Shown here piece after piece: positions 9,066-18,200 of a stretch of DNA of 64,000 nt. The first letter of the stretch is position 1, and each line of letters opens with the position of its first letter. The stretch is from Dokdonella sp. (lineage in GTDB: Bacteria > Pseudomonadota > Gammaproteobacteria > Xanthomonadales > Rhodanobacteraceae), in NCBI RefSeq assembly GCF_017744955.1, contig NZ_JAGIAG010000001.1, positions 620,001-684,000 of the forward strand, read 5' to 3'. The translations under genes were made by a program, and so were the position numbers. Under the pieces are notes generated by a model that saw nothing but the letters and a program-made list of their open reading frames with translations, was not told where the DNA came from and did no database searches.

Positions 9066-9464
9066 ATGTTCAAAGAGCTCTGGTGTGCCGGCGCGACGCG
9101 CAAGTACTGGTGGGCGTCGACCCTGCTGATGCTCGGCTACGTCCCGACCATCGTCTTCGCGATGTCGAAGATGGCGTCGATCCAGTCGCCGCCGCTGCGC
9201 GCGCTGATCGCGCTGTCGCCGATGCCGTTCGTGCTCGGCTTCGTCTATGTCGAGTACACGCGCATCCGCCGCACCGACGAGTTGCGCCAGCGCGTCGAGC
9301 TCGAAGCGGGCCTGGTCGGCCTGGTCGTCTCGATCCTGGTCCTGACCGCGCTCGGCCTGCTCGACAACGCCGGCGTGATCGAGCTGCCGCTGCTGCTCGC
9401 CGCACCGTTGATGTGCGTCTTCTACTTCTGCGCGCAGATCTGGGCGCACCGGCACTACCAATAG
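9066..9464 (+). CDS. Small four-helix membrane protein
   Basis: I do not recognise a named family. The 132-residue product has four predicted membrane segments (about 15-33, 45-62, 82-100 and 105-125) and a charged loop YTRIRRTDELRQRVELEAG after the second. The next gene has a similar loop (HSDELEQRVHLIA), so the two are diverged relatives and may pair in the membrane. It is the first gene after the operator-flanked promoter and opens an operon with an XRE regulator, a hydrolase and an ABC exporter. A role in sensing or envelope stress is possible but unproven. Confidence 0.8.
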   Translation: MFKELWCAGATRKYWWASTLLMLGYVPTIVFAMSKMASIQSPPLRALIALSPMPFVLGFVYVEYTRIRRTDELRQRVELEAGLVGLVVSILVLTALGLLDNAGVIELPLLLAAPLMCVFYFCAQIWAHRHYQ

Positions 9465-9497
9465 GCCGCCGCGCCGGACTTCTCCAGGGACCCACGC

Positions 9498-9902
9498 ATG
9501 CACTACAGCCGCAAACGCTACCAGGCCGCCGTGCTGATCCTGATGGCGATCTACGCCGTCGCGATCGTCGTGCTGTGGCCGCACGTGCGCGAAGCGCAGG
9601 GCCTGACGGCCAAGGCGGCACTCGCCATTGCGCCGGCGCTGCCGGTGATCGGCGTGGTCTGGCTGATGACCTGGCGGGTCATCCACAGCGACGAACTCGA
9701 GCAGCGCGTGCACCTGATCGCGCTCAGCGTCGCCAGCGGCGTGGTCGCCTCGCTGAGCCTGATCGTCGGCTTTCTCGGCGCCAGCGGTGTGGCCGCGCCG
9801 CGCGACGACGCGCTGATCTGGGTGTTCCCGAGCTTGTGCGCGGTCTACGGCCTCACGCGATGGGGCGTGTCGCGGCACTACGGCAAGGGCAGCGGCGAAT
9901 GA
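9498..9902 (+). CDS. Second small four-helix membrane protein
   Basis: The 134-residue protein has four predicted helices (about 9-28, 41-60, 73-95, 108-125) with the same layout as the preceding gene and the shared D-E-L-x-Q-R-V loop after helix 2 (HSDELEQRVHLIALSVASG). Its stop overlaps the ATG of the XRE regulator (ATGA), suggesting translational coupling. A membrane protein immediately before a short XRE protein is a recurring pair in bacteria, but the activity is unknown. Confidence 0.8.
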   Translation: MHYSRKRYQAAVLILMAIYAVAIVVLWPHVREAQGLTAKAALAIAPALPVIGVVWLMTWRVIHSDELEQRVHLIALSVASGVVASLSLIVGFLGASGVAAPRDDALIWVFPSLCAVYGLTRWGVSRHYGKGSGE

Positions 9903-10093
9903 ACAACCACGTGCGCGAGCTGCGCGAAGCCAGCGGCTGGTCGCAAGGCGAGCTCGGCGAGCGGCTCGGCGTGTCGCGGCAGACGATCAACGCGATCGAG
10001 ACCGGCAAGTACGACCCGAGCCTGCCGCTGGCGTTCCGCATCGCGAAACTGTTCAAGCAATCGATCGAGTCGATCTTCGACCCGGGGGAATGA
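9899..10093 (+). CDS. Small XRE-family helix-turn-helix repressor
   Basis: A 64-residue protein that is almost only an HTH_3 domain: LREASGWSQGELGERLGVSR contains helices 1-3, followed by QTINAIETGKYDPSL and the closing helices to IFDPGE. Such minimal XRE proteins usually dimerise and repress their own operon. The two 18-bp inverted repeats at 8995 and 9038 are the obvious binding sites. ATGA overlaps join it to both neighbouring genes, so its level tracks expression of the operon. Confidence 0.92.
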   Translation: MNNHVRELREASGWSQGELGERLGVSRQTINAIETGKYDPSLPLAFRIAKLFKQSIESIFDPGE

Positions 10094-11658
10094 TGGCAAT
10101 CGACAAACGCAAAGCATTGAAATTCGCCGTCGCTGCGGCTTTCGTCGCCGTGGTCGGCGTGCACGAATGGACCAAGTCGCGCGCGCCGAAAGGCGCCGCG
10201 GAATCGCGCCAGGGCGCGGCGATCGTGCAGAAGTCCGGCGAGCGCGGCTTCACGCTCGGTTCGCTCGCGTTCGCGCCCTGCGAACTCGCGCAGCGCAACT
10301 CCGCGGCGACCACCGCTGCGTTCTGCGCGCCGTTCCAGGTGCCGGAGAACTGGGACCGGCCCGACGGCCGCAAGATCGACCTGCATCTGGCGATCGTGCG
10401 CGGCGAAGCGTCGGCGGCGGCGCGCGATCTCGTCGTGCTGCTCGCCGGCGGGCCGGGCCAGGCCGCGACCGAAGCCTATCCGCGCGTCGCCGGCGCGTTC
10501 GCGCCGCTGCTGCGCCAGCGCAACCTGGTGCTGATGGACCAGCGCGGCACCGGCGCCTCGCACGCGCTGGACTGCAAGCAGGAGCTGGATGACGACGACG
10601 CCGCGTCGGCGCAGGCGGTCGACATCGCGAAGATCCGCGCCAATACGCAGGCCTGCCTCGCCGAAGTCTCCAAGAACGCCGATCCGGCGCAGTACACGAC
10701 CAGCGCCGCCGTACGCGACCTCGAGGCGCTGCGCCAGGCGCTCGGCGCGCCGCAGTTCGACCTCGTCGGCGTGTCCTACGGCACGCGCGTCGCGCAGCAG
10801 TACCTGATGCGCCACCCCGACGGCGTGCGCAGCATCGTGCTCGACAGCCCGGTGCCGAACGAGCAGGTCCTCGGCTCCGAGTTCGCGCGCAATCTCGACG
10901 ACTCGCTGAAGGCGCAGTTCGCCGCCTGCGCGAAAGAGCCGGTCTGCGCGAAGGCGTTCGGCGATCCGTACGCGAGCCTGTACCGCCTGCGTGACCAGCT
11001 CGCCGCGAAGCCCGAAGAGGTGAGCCTGCGCGATCCGCGCACCTACGCGGTCGAGAAGAAGCCGCTCGGCGCGCTGCGCCTCGCCGGCCTCGTGCGCATG
11101 TTCGCCTATTCGCCGGAAACCGCGGCGCTGCTGCCGCTGGTCGTCGACCGCGCGCTGCACGGCGACTACGCGCCGCTGGTCGGGCAGTCCGAATTCATCG
11201 CCGGCGAGATGTCCGACCTCGCCGAGAGCGGCATGCAGCTCTCGGTGGTCTGCGCCGAGGACGCCGACCAGCTCGCCGATCGACCGCAGGACGCCGCGCT
11301 GATGCTCGGCGACCTGTTCTCGCGCGTCTTGCGCGAACAGTGCGCGATCTGGCCGCGCGGCACGCGTCCGCCCGACTTCCACGCGCCGGTGCGCAGCGAC
11401 AAGCCGGTGCTGATCCTGTCCGGCGAGTTCGATCCGGTCACGCCGCCGCGCTACGGCGAGGCGATCCTGAAGGGCCTGTCGAACGCGCGTCAGCTGGTCG
11501 CGGCCGGTCAGGGCCACAGCGTGATGGGGCGCGGCTGCCTGCCCAAGCTGGTCGCGCGCTTCGTCGACACGCTCGACGCGAAGAACCTCGACGCCGGCTG
11601 CATCGCCGACTTCGGCGCCACGCCGGCCTTCATCGATTTCAACGGAGCTTCGCCATGA
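10090..11658 (+). CDS. Alpha/beta hydrolase, TAP-like peptidase family
   Basis: A 522-residue serine hydrolase of the tripeptidyl-aminopeptidase/proline-iminopeptidase group. An N-terminal membrane anchor or signal (KFAVAAAFVAVVGVHEW) suggests export or anchoring. The oxyanion region LLAGGPGQA and MDQRGTGAS precede the nucleophile elbow GVSYGTR; the C-terminal TAP-like part carries LSGEFDPVTPP (acid) and GQGHSVMGRGC (histidine). The presumed activity is release of N-terminal residues from peptides or hydrolysis of esters; the substrate is unknown. The start overlaps the XRE stop (a second ATG lies 3 nt on), and the stop overlaps the ATPase start, so hydrolase and exporter are made together. 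Confidence 0.88.
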   Translation: MMAIDKRKALKFAVAAAFVAVVGVHEWTKSRAPKGAAESRQGAAIVQKSGERGFTLGSLAFAPCELAQRNSAATTAAFCAPFQVPENWDRPDGRKIDLHLAIVRGEASAAARDLVVLLAGGPGQAATEAYPRVAGAFAPLLRQRNLVLMDQRGTGASHALDCKQELDDDDAASAQAVDIAKIRANTQACLAEVSKNADPAQYTTSAAVRDLEALRQALGAPQFDLVGVSYGTRVAQQYLMRHPDGVRSIVLDSPVPNEQVLGSEFARNLDDSLKAQFAACAKEPVCAKAFGDPYASLYRLRDQLAAKPEEVSLRDPRTYAVEKKPLGALRLAGLVRMFAYSPETAALLPLVVDRALHGDYAPLVGQSEFIAGEMSDLAESGMQLSVVCAEDADQLADRPQDAALMLGDLFSRVLREQCAIWPRGTRPPDFHAPVRSDKPVLILSGEFDPVTPPRYGEAILKGLSNARQLVAAGQGHSVMGRGCLPKLVARFVDTLDAKNLDAGCIADFGATPAFIDFNGASP

Positions 11659-12389
11659 TCGAAGTCAGAGACCTGCACAAGAGTTTCGGCGCGGTGAAGG
11701 CCGTCGACGGCGTCTCGTTCGCCGCGCGCGACGGCGAGATCACCGGCCTGCTCGGCCCGAACGGCGCCGGCAAGACGACCACGCTGCGCATGCTCTACAC
11801 GCTGATGCGGCCGGACACCGGCGCGGTGCGCGTCGACGGCATCGACGCCGCCGCCGATCCGCTCGGCGTACGGCGCCGGCTCGGCGTGCTGCCGGACGCG
11901 CGCGGACTCTACAAGCGCCTCAGCGCGCGCGAGAACATCGACTACTTCGGACGCCTGCAAGGCCTCGACGCCGCCACGCGCCGGCGCCGCGCCGACGAAC
12001 TGATCGAGGCGCTGGAGATGGCCGACATCGCCGAGCGCCGCACCGAGGGCTTCTCGCAGGGGCAGCGCGTGAAGACCGCGATCGCGCGCGCGCTGATCCA
12101 CGACCCGAAGAACGTGATCCTCGACGAACCGACCAACGGCCTCGACGTGATGGCGACGCGCGCGATGCGCACGTTCATGCGCCGGCTGAAGGACGAGGGC
12201 CGCTGCGTGCTGTTCTCCAGTCACATCATGCAGGAGGTCGCCGCGCTGTGCGATCGCATCGTGGTGATCGCGCGCGGCCGCGTCGTCGCCGACGAATCGC
12301 CCGCGCAACTGCTCGCGCAGACCGGGCAGGCCACGCTCGAAGACGCCTTCGTCTCGATCATCGGTTCCGAAGAAGGACTCGCCGCATGA
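11655..12389 (+). CDS. natA: ABC transporter ATP-binding protein (NatA-like)
   Basis: Cytoplasmic ATPase of 244 residues powering the membrane partner encoded next. Walker A is GPNGAGKTT (about 36-44), the signature is the degenerate FSQGQR instead of LSGGQ, Walker B is VILDEPTNGLD, and the switch histidine is in FSSHIMQEV. The degenerate signature and the neighbouring NatB-type permease match the NatAB group, known in Bacillus for sodium extrusion, though many relatives export other compounds. ATGA overlaps on both sides. The gene name is by family; the substrate is unproven. Confidence 0.88.
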   Translation: MIEVRDLHKSFGAVKAVDGVSFAARDGEITGLLGPNGAGKTTTLRMLYTLMRPDTGAVRVDGIDAAADPLGVRRRLGVLPDARGLYKRLSARENIDYFGRLQGLDAATRRRRADELIEALEMADIAERRTEGFSQGQRVKTAIARALIHDPKNVILDEPTNGLDVMATRAMRTFMRRLKDEGRCVLFSSHIMQEVAALCDRIVVIARGRVVADESPAQLLAQTGQATLEDAFVSIIGSEEGLAA

Positions 12390-13561
12390 AATCCCTGTTC
12401 ACCGTCTTCTGGAAGGAAATCCGCGAGAACCTGCGCGATCGCCGCACGGTGATGAACACGCTGCTGACCGGGCCGCTGTTCGCGCCGCTGGTGTTCGTGC
12501 TGATCATCAATACCGCGGTCACGCGCGAACTGGACAAGGCCGAGCTGCCGCTCGACGTGCCGGTGGTCGGCGCCGAGTACGCGCCGAACCTGATCGCCGC
12601 GCTGAAGCAGCAGAACCTGCGCATCAAGGACGCACCGGCCGATCCGGAGCGCGCGGTGCGCGAGCAGGACGCCGATCTCGTGCTGCGCATTCCGAAGGAC
12701 TACGCCGAGGCGTGGCGCAAGGGCGAGTCGGCGCAGGTCGAGCTGATCTTCGACGCCTCGCAGCGCGACGCGCAGGGTTCGGTCTCGCGCCTGCAGCGCG
12801 TGCTCGACGCCTACGGCCAGCGCACCGGCGCGCTGCGCATGATCGCGCGCGGCCTGGCGCCGGACCTGACCCGTCCGCTGGTGGTCGCCGCGCGCGACCA
12901 GTCGACCGCGCAGAACCGCAGCAGCACGCTGTTCGGCATGCTGCCGTACTTCTTCATCCTCGGCGGCTTCATCGGCGGCATGGCGCTGGCGATCGACACC
13001 ACGGCCGGCGAGCGCGAGCGGCAGTCGCTGGAACCGCTGCTGGTCAATCCGGTTTCGCGCGGCAGGATCCTCGCCGGCAAGCTCGCCGCGACCAGCCTGT
13101 TCGCCTTCGTCACCGTGCTGCTCAGCATCGTCGCGTTCTCGATCGCCGGGCAGTTCCTGCCGACCGAGAAGCTCGGCATGGCGCTCGACATCGGCGTGCG
13201 TTTCGCCGCGTTGACGCTGTTCGTGATGTTGCCGCTGGTGCTGCTGCTGGCGACGTTGCAGACGCTGGCCGCGGCGTTCGCGAAGAGCTTCCGCGAGGCG
13301 CAGACCTATCTCTCGCTGCTGATGTTCGTGCCGGTGATCCCGACGCTGATGCTGTCGGTGTTCCCGATCAAGACGCAGACCTGGATGTACGCGGTGCCGC
13401 TGATGAGCCAGCAGGTCGCGATCACGCGCTTCCTGCGCGGCGACACGGTCACGGCGCAGCAGCTCGGCCTGTGCTTCGTCTGCACCGCGGTCGCCGCGCT
13501 GATCGTCTATCTGATCACCGCGCGCATCTACGACAGCGAACGGCTGGCGATCTCGGCCTAG
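12386..13561 (+). CDS. natB: ABC-2 type permease (NatB-like)
   Basis: Membrane partner of the preceding ATPase, 391 residues. One N-terminal helix (TGPLFAPLVFVLIIN) is followed by a large extracytoplasmic domain (about 45-180), then five to six helices from YFFILGGFIGGMALA to the C-terminus; the motif ERERQSLEPLLVNPVSR between helices is typical of NatB/CcmB-like exporters. It ends the six-gene operon; the convergent kinase gene begins 13 bp later. Cargo may be a peptide processed by the hydrolase, but this is only inferred from the operon. Confidence 0.88.
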   Translation: MKSLFTVFWKEIRENLRDRRTVMNTLLTGPLFAPLVFVLIINTAVTRELDKAELPLDVPVVGAEYAPNLIAALKQQNLRIKDAPADPERAVREQDADLVLRIPKDYAEAWRKGESAQVELIFDASQRDAQGSVSRLQRVLDAYGQRTGALRMIARGLAPDLTRPLVVAARDQSTAQNRSSTLFGMLPYFFILGGFIGGMALAIDTTAGERERQSLEPLLVNPVSRGRILAGKLAATSLFAFVTVLLSIVAFSIAGQFLPTEKLGMALDIGVRFAALTLFVMLPLVLLLATLQTLAAAFAKSFREAQTYLSLLMFVPVIPTLMLSVFPIKTQTWMYAVPLMSQQVAITRFLRGDTVTAQQLGLCFVCTAVAALIVYLITARIYDSERLAISA

Positions 13562-13574
13562 GTTCCGCGCCGCG

Positions 13575-14954
13575 TCAGTCGCCGATGTAGGTGCGCGTGC
13601 GCGCCAGCACGGTACCGGCTTCCGCCGCGATGGCGCGGAAGGCGGCGGAGACGCGCGCGTCCTCGCCGACGCGCCGCCAGAACGTCGCCGCCATGCGCGC
13701 CGCTTCGCGCCAGTCGGCCTGCTGTTCGGGCGAGGGCAGGGCGATCTCGTAGCGGTGCGCGACGACTTCGCCGCTGACCAGCGGGCGGAAGCGCATCGGC
13801 AGCATGTCGTAGACCGGGGCCAGCGGCAGAGGGCGCCGGTCGACGAGATGCAGCGAGGCGTTGCCCAGATGCATGTCGCTGTTGGCGATCAGCGCGCCGT
13901 ACCAGCCGACGAGGCGCAGGCGCCGTGCGTCGTCGGCGTCGAGCCAGCCGTCGCGCTGCAACTCGTGCGCGAACGTGCGCCAGTCGATGCGGCCGTGGCC
14001 GTAGTACGCCGCATCGAGCGCGGTGAGCGAGACGAGACCGCGGCGGCCGAGGACTCGCGTGCGATCGAACCGCGTCGATTGCAGGAACACGCGACCGGCG
14101 GCTTCGACGAGCGCGCTTTCCGCCGCGGGAAGCGCGTGCTCGCGCAATACCGCGCCGGCGTGGTGTTCGGCGATCAGCAGATCGGCCCAGCGCCGGCCGG
14201 CCGGCGTTTCCAGGCGATCGCTGAACTTGACGATGACCGGACGAAAGCCGTCTTCCGCACGCAGCGTGATCGCGAACTTCGGCTGCTCGCCCCCCGCAGA
14301 CGAGCCGACCGCCTCGCCGCGCAACGCGGCCTCGGCGAGCTGCGGATAACGTGCGTCGCGTTCTTCCACCGCGACCGCTCCCTGCGGATCGAGAATGGCG
14401 TGCAGCGCGCGCTGCAAGGACGCCTCGCCGAGGACGAGGTCGCCGGGCAGGTCGCCGCCGTGACGCAGCATCGCCAGCACGGCGTCGTCGCCGCGCCAGA
14501 GCAGGATGTCGTCCGGTGCGCCGATGTCCGCCGCGACGCGGCGCGCGAACGCACGGCCGAGAAAACCCTGCGGTCGCTGGTCGTCGAGGAACCACGGCAG
14601 GCCGGGATACAGGCCGGCGGCGAAATCGCCGTGCGTCAGCGCCGGACGTTCGCCGTCCGGCGCGAAGAAGAATTCGTCGCCGTGCAGCGCATGCAGCTCG
14701 CCGATCCGTTCGGATCGCGCCTCCGCGTCGATGCGGTACAACGGCCAGTGGCTGCCCATTCGCGCGACGTCGTGCGCGAGCGCGTAGCGCGCCGCACGTG
14801 CGCGGCCGATGCGTACGATGCGCTCGCCGGCCTGCGTCAGCAGACGCGAAACCGTCGGCTGGCTGATGCCGAGCTCAGCCGCGATCGTTGCCGCCGGCAG
14901 GACACCTTCGCGACGCAGCAGGGTTTCGAGACGATCCCATCGAGCCTCGTCCAT
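13575..14954 (-). CDS. yjjJ: HipA-like serine kinase with N-terminal HTH (YjjJ/HipH type)
   Basis: The 459-residue protein joins a DNA-binding segment (about 1-60: AAELGISQPTVSRLLTQAG) to a HipA-type kinase. Kinase marks are SAGGEQPKF (Gly-rich loop), VIVKFS (ATP lysine), ANSDMHLGN (catalytic Asp loop) and APVYDMLPMRF (metal-binding Asp). E. coli YjjJ/HipH has this architecture and is a toxin-like kinase without its own HipB antitoxin; here too no hipB is adjacent. The HTH may let it regulate its own promoter, where a 14-bp palindrome lies 17 bp upstream of the ATG. The ATG at 14954 begins the conserved HTH. Confidence 0.87.
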   Translation of the reverse strand: MDEARWDRLETLLRREGVLPAATIAAELGISQPTVSRLLTQAGERIVRIGRARAARYALAHDVARMGSHWPLYRIDAEARSERIGELHALHGDEFFFAPDGERPALTHGDFAAGLYPGLPWFLDDQRPQGFLGRAFARRVAADIGAPDDILLWRGDDAVLAMLRHGGDLPGDLVLGEASLQRALHAILDPQGAVAVEERDARYPQLAEAALRGEAVGSSAGGEQPKFAITLRAEDGFRPVIVKFSDRLETPAGRRWADLLIAEHHAGAVLREHALPAAESALVEAAGRVFLQSTRFDRTRVLGRRGLVSLTALDAAYYGHGRIDWRTFAHELQRDGWLDADDARRLRLVGWYGALIANSDMHLGNASLHLVDRRPLPLAPVYDMLPMRFRPLVSGEVVAHRYEIALPSPEQQADWREAARMAATFWRRVGEDARVSAAFRAIAAEAGTVLARTRTYIGD

Positions 14955-14970
14955 GAAGCGATTTGAATAG

Positions 14971-14984
14971 ATCCATGAATGGAT
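14971..14984. promoter_or_regulatory. Palindrome before the YjjJ-like kinase gene
   Basis: ATCCAT-GA-ATGGAT is a perfect 6-bp inverted repeat just upstream of the kinase start. It is a plausible autoregulatory site for the HTH domain of that protein. The rest of 14955-15205 holds no gene I can support. Confidence 0.4.
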
Positions 14985-15205
14985 AGTCAAGGCGATTCGC
15001 GTGAGAATCCGCCGAGCAGGAAAATAACTTATTGATTTTCTTGTTGGTATCGAGAGGCTTGAGTCAGGTCCTGGCCAAGCCCCTGCGATCATTGAATAGA
15101 TATCCGCAGAAGAAGCGGGCCTCGGACCGCTCCTGCGGCGAGGCCGAATCCGCCTTCTGGCGACCCATCCCCGAATGTTCCGAGGGTCCGAATGGCGCTA
15201 CGGCC

Positions 15206-18200
15206 TCACGCCGCCGCGCGTTGCGCCACCGGATTGCGCCATGCGGCGAGCAGGTCGTCCTGCCGCTTCATCGCGTTCTCGAAGTGGCGTTCCTTGACGT
15301 GGCCGTAGCCGCGGATCAGTTCCGGCACCGAGGCGACGTCGACCGCCAAGGCGTGGTTGTCGCCGCTCAATCCGGCCAGCAGCTCGTCGATCGTCCTGGT
15401 GTAGTCGGCGATGAGGCGGCGTTCCATCTTGCGCTCGGCGGTGTAGCCGAACACGTCGAGCGCGCCGCCGCGCAAGAACCGCAGCTTCGCCAGCAGCTTG
15501 AACGCCTTGAACACCCACGGGCCGTACTCGGCCTTCTTCAGGTTGCCGTCGGTGTCGCGCTTGGCGAACAGCGGCGGCGCCAGGTTGAAGTGCAGCTTGT
15601 AGTCGCCGTCGAAGGTGTCCTTGAGGCGCTGCTCGAAGTCGCCGCTGGTGTACAGGCGCGCGACCTCGTATTCGTCCTTGTAGGCCATCAGCTTGAACGC
15701 GTAGCGCGCGACGGCTTCGCTCAAGCCCGTCGAACCGGGCGTCTTGGCCGCTTCCGCCGCGCGCACCTTGTCGACCAGCGCGCGGTACTTCTGCGCGTAG
15801 GCCGCGTTCTGGTAGTCGGTGAGGAAGGCGACGCGGCGCGCGATGCGCTCGTCGAGCGAGGCGCTCAAGGTTTCGTCGTCGAGCGCGGCGGCGTTGCCGT
15901 TCGACGCCGTGCGGCGCACCGGCAGCGCGAGCGGGATCGCGCCGGACGGCGTGTGCGGATTGGGCAGGCCGGCGGCCTTGCGCACCGCGACCGGGTCGTG
16001 CGCGGCCATGCGGCCCCAGTTGAACGCGGTCTTGTTCATCTCGATCGCCGCGCCATTGAGTTCGATCGCGCGCATCAACGCGTCCTCGGACAACGGCACC
16101 CAGCCCTTCTGCCAGGCGTAGCCGAGCATGAACAGGTTCGCCGCGATGGTGTCGCCGAGGAGGGCGGTCGCCAGCTCGGTGGCGTCGACGAGTTCCGGCG
16201 AGGCGCCGTCGAGGGCGGTCTTCACCGCGTCGACGATCTGTTGCGCCGGGAACTGCATGTCCGGCTTCATCGTGAAGGTGCCCGGCATCGCCTCGTAGGT
16301 GTTCAGCACGACGCGCGAGCGGCCGGCGCGGATCTTCGACAGCGCCCAGTAGTCGTTGACGACGACCATGTCGCAGCCGAGCACGAGGTCGGCCTCGCCG
16401 GCGGCGATGCGCACGGCGTGGATGTCTTCCGGCACCTTCGCGATGCGCAGATGGCAGGTGACCGCGCCGCCCTTCTGCGCGAGGCCGGTCTGGTCGAGCA
16501 CGGTGCCGCCCTTGCCTTCCAGATGCGCGGCCATGCCGATCAGCGCGCCGATCGTGACCACGCCGGTGCCGCCGATGCCGGTGACGAGGATGTTCCACGG
16601 CTGCGCCAGGTCACTGGCGAACACGGGGGCGGGCAATGCGGCGAAGTCGACATCGGCCTTGCCTTTCTTCTTCTTCAGGCCGCCGCCGACCACCGAGACG
16701 AAGCTCGGACAGAAACCCTTGGCGCAGGAGAAGTCCTTGTTGCAGTTGCTCTGGTCGATCTCGCGCTTGCGGCCGTACTCGGTCTCCTTCGGCAGCACCG
16801 AGACGCAGAACGATTTCTCGCCGCAGTCGCCGCAGCCCTCGCAGACCAGCGAGTTGATGAACAGGCGCTTCTTCGGATCTTCCATCTTGCCGCGCTTGCG
16901 GCGGCGGCGCTTCTCGGTGGCGCAGGTCTGGTCGTAGATCAGCACGCTGACGCCCTCGATCTCGCGCATGCGCTTCTGCACCGCGTCGAGCTCGTCGCGG
17001 TGGACGAACTCGACGCCGGCCGGGAAGATCTCCGGCCTGGACCACTTGGCGACGTCGTCGCTGACGACGATGATCGTCTGCACGCCTTCGCTGCGCACCT
17101 GGTGCGCGATGTCCGGCACGGTCAGGGTGCCGTCGACCGGCTGGCCGCCGGTCATCGCGACCGCGTCGTTGTAGAGGATCTTGTAGGTGATGTTGACCTT
17201 GGCGGCGATCGACTGGCGGATCGCCAGCGAACCGGAGTGGAAGTAGGTGCCGTCGCCGAGGTTCTGGAACACGTGCCTGGTTTCGGTGAATGGCGCCTGC
17301 CCGCACCAGGTCACGCCTTCGCCGCCCATCTGCGTGAAGGTGTCGGTCCTGCGGTCCATCCAGGTGACCATGTAGTGGCAGCCGATGCCGCCGAGCGCGC
17401 GGCTGCCGTCCGGTACCTTGGTCGAGGTGTTGTGCGGGCAGCCCGAACAGTAGTGCGCGGCGCGCGGGAAGTTCGCGCGCGGCAGGGTCAGTTCCTTTTC
17501 CTTCGCCTCGATCCAGGCGACGCGCGCCTTGATCGCCTCGCTGGTGAAGAAGCGCGACAGACGGCGCGCGATCACCAGCGCGATCATCGCCGGCGTCAGC
17601 TCGTTGGTGCTCGGCAGGATCCAGTTCCCTTCCTCGTCGTACTTGCCGACGATGTGCGGGCGGGTGTCCCAGTTGAACATGTATTCCTTCATCTGCGACT
17701 CGATGAAGGAGCGCTTCTCCTCGACCACGATGACGTCTTCGAGGCCGCGCGCGAACTCGCGGATGCCGACCGGCTCCAGCGGCCAGGTCATGCCGACCTT
17801 GTACACGCGGATGCCGATCTCTCTCGCGTCGGCCTCGCTGATGCCGAGGTATTCGAGCGCCTGCAGCACGTCGAGGTAGCTCTTGCCGGTCGTGACGATG
17901 CCCAGGCGCGCCTTCGGCGAGTCGAGCACGATCTTGTCGATGCGGTTCGCGCGCGCGAACGCGCACGCCGCCTGCACGGCGTACTGGTGCAGGCGCATTT
18001 CCTGGTTCAGCGGCGGATCCGGCCAGCGGATGTTGAGGCCGCCGGCCGGCAGCGCGAAGTCCTCCGGCAGCACGATGTCGAGCTGGTGCGGATTGACGTT
18101 GACGCTGGCCGACGATTCGACCGTCTCGGCGATCGTCTTGAAGCCGACCCAGCGGCCGGTGAAGCGCGACATGGCCCAGCCGAGCAGGCCCATGTCGAGG

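Noticed and set aside
13575..14954. HipAB toxin-antitoxin pair
   Set aside because: No separate hipB-like gene is adjacent; the architecture is the stand-alone YjjJ type.
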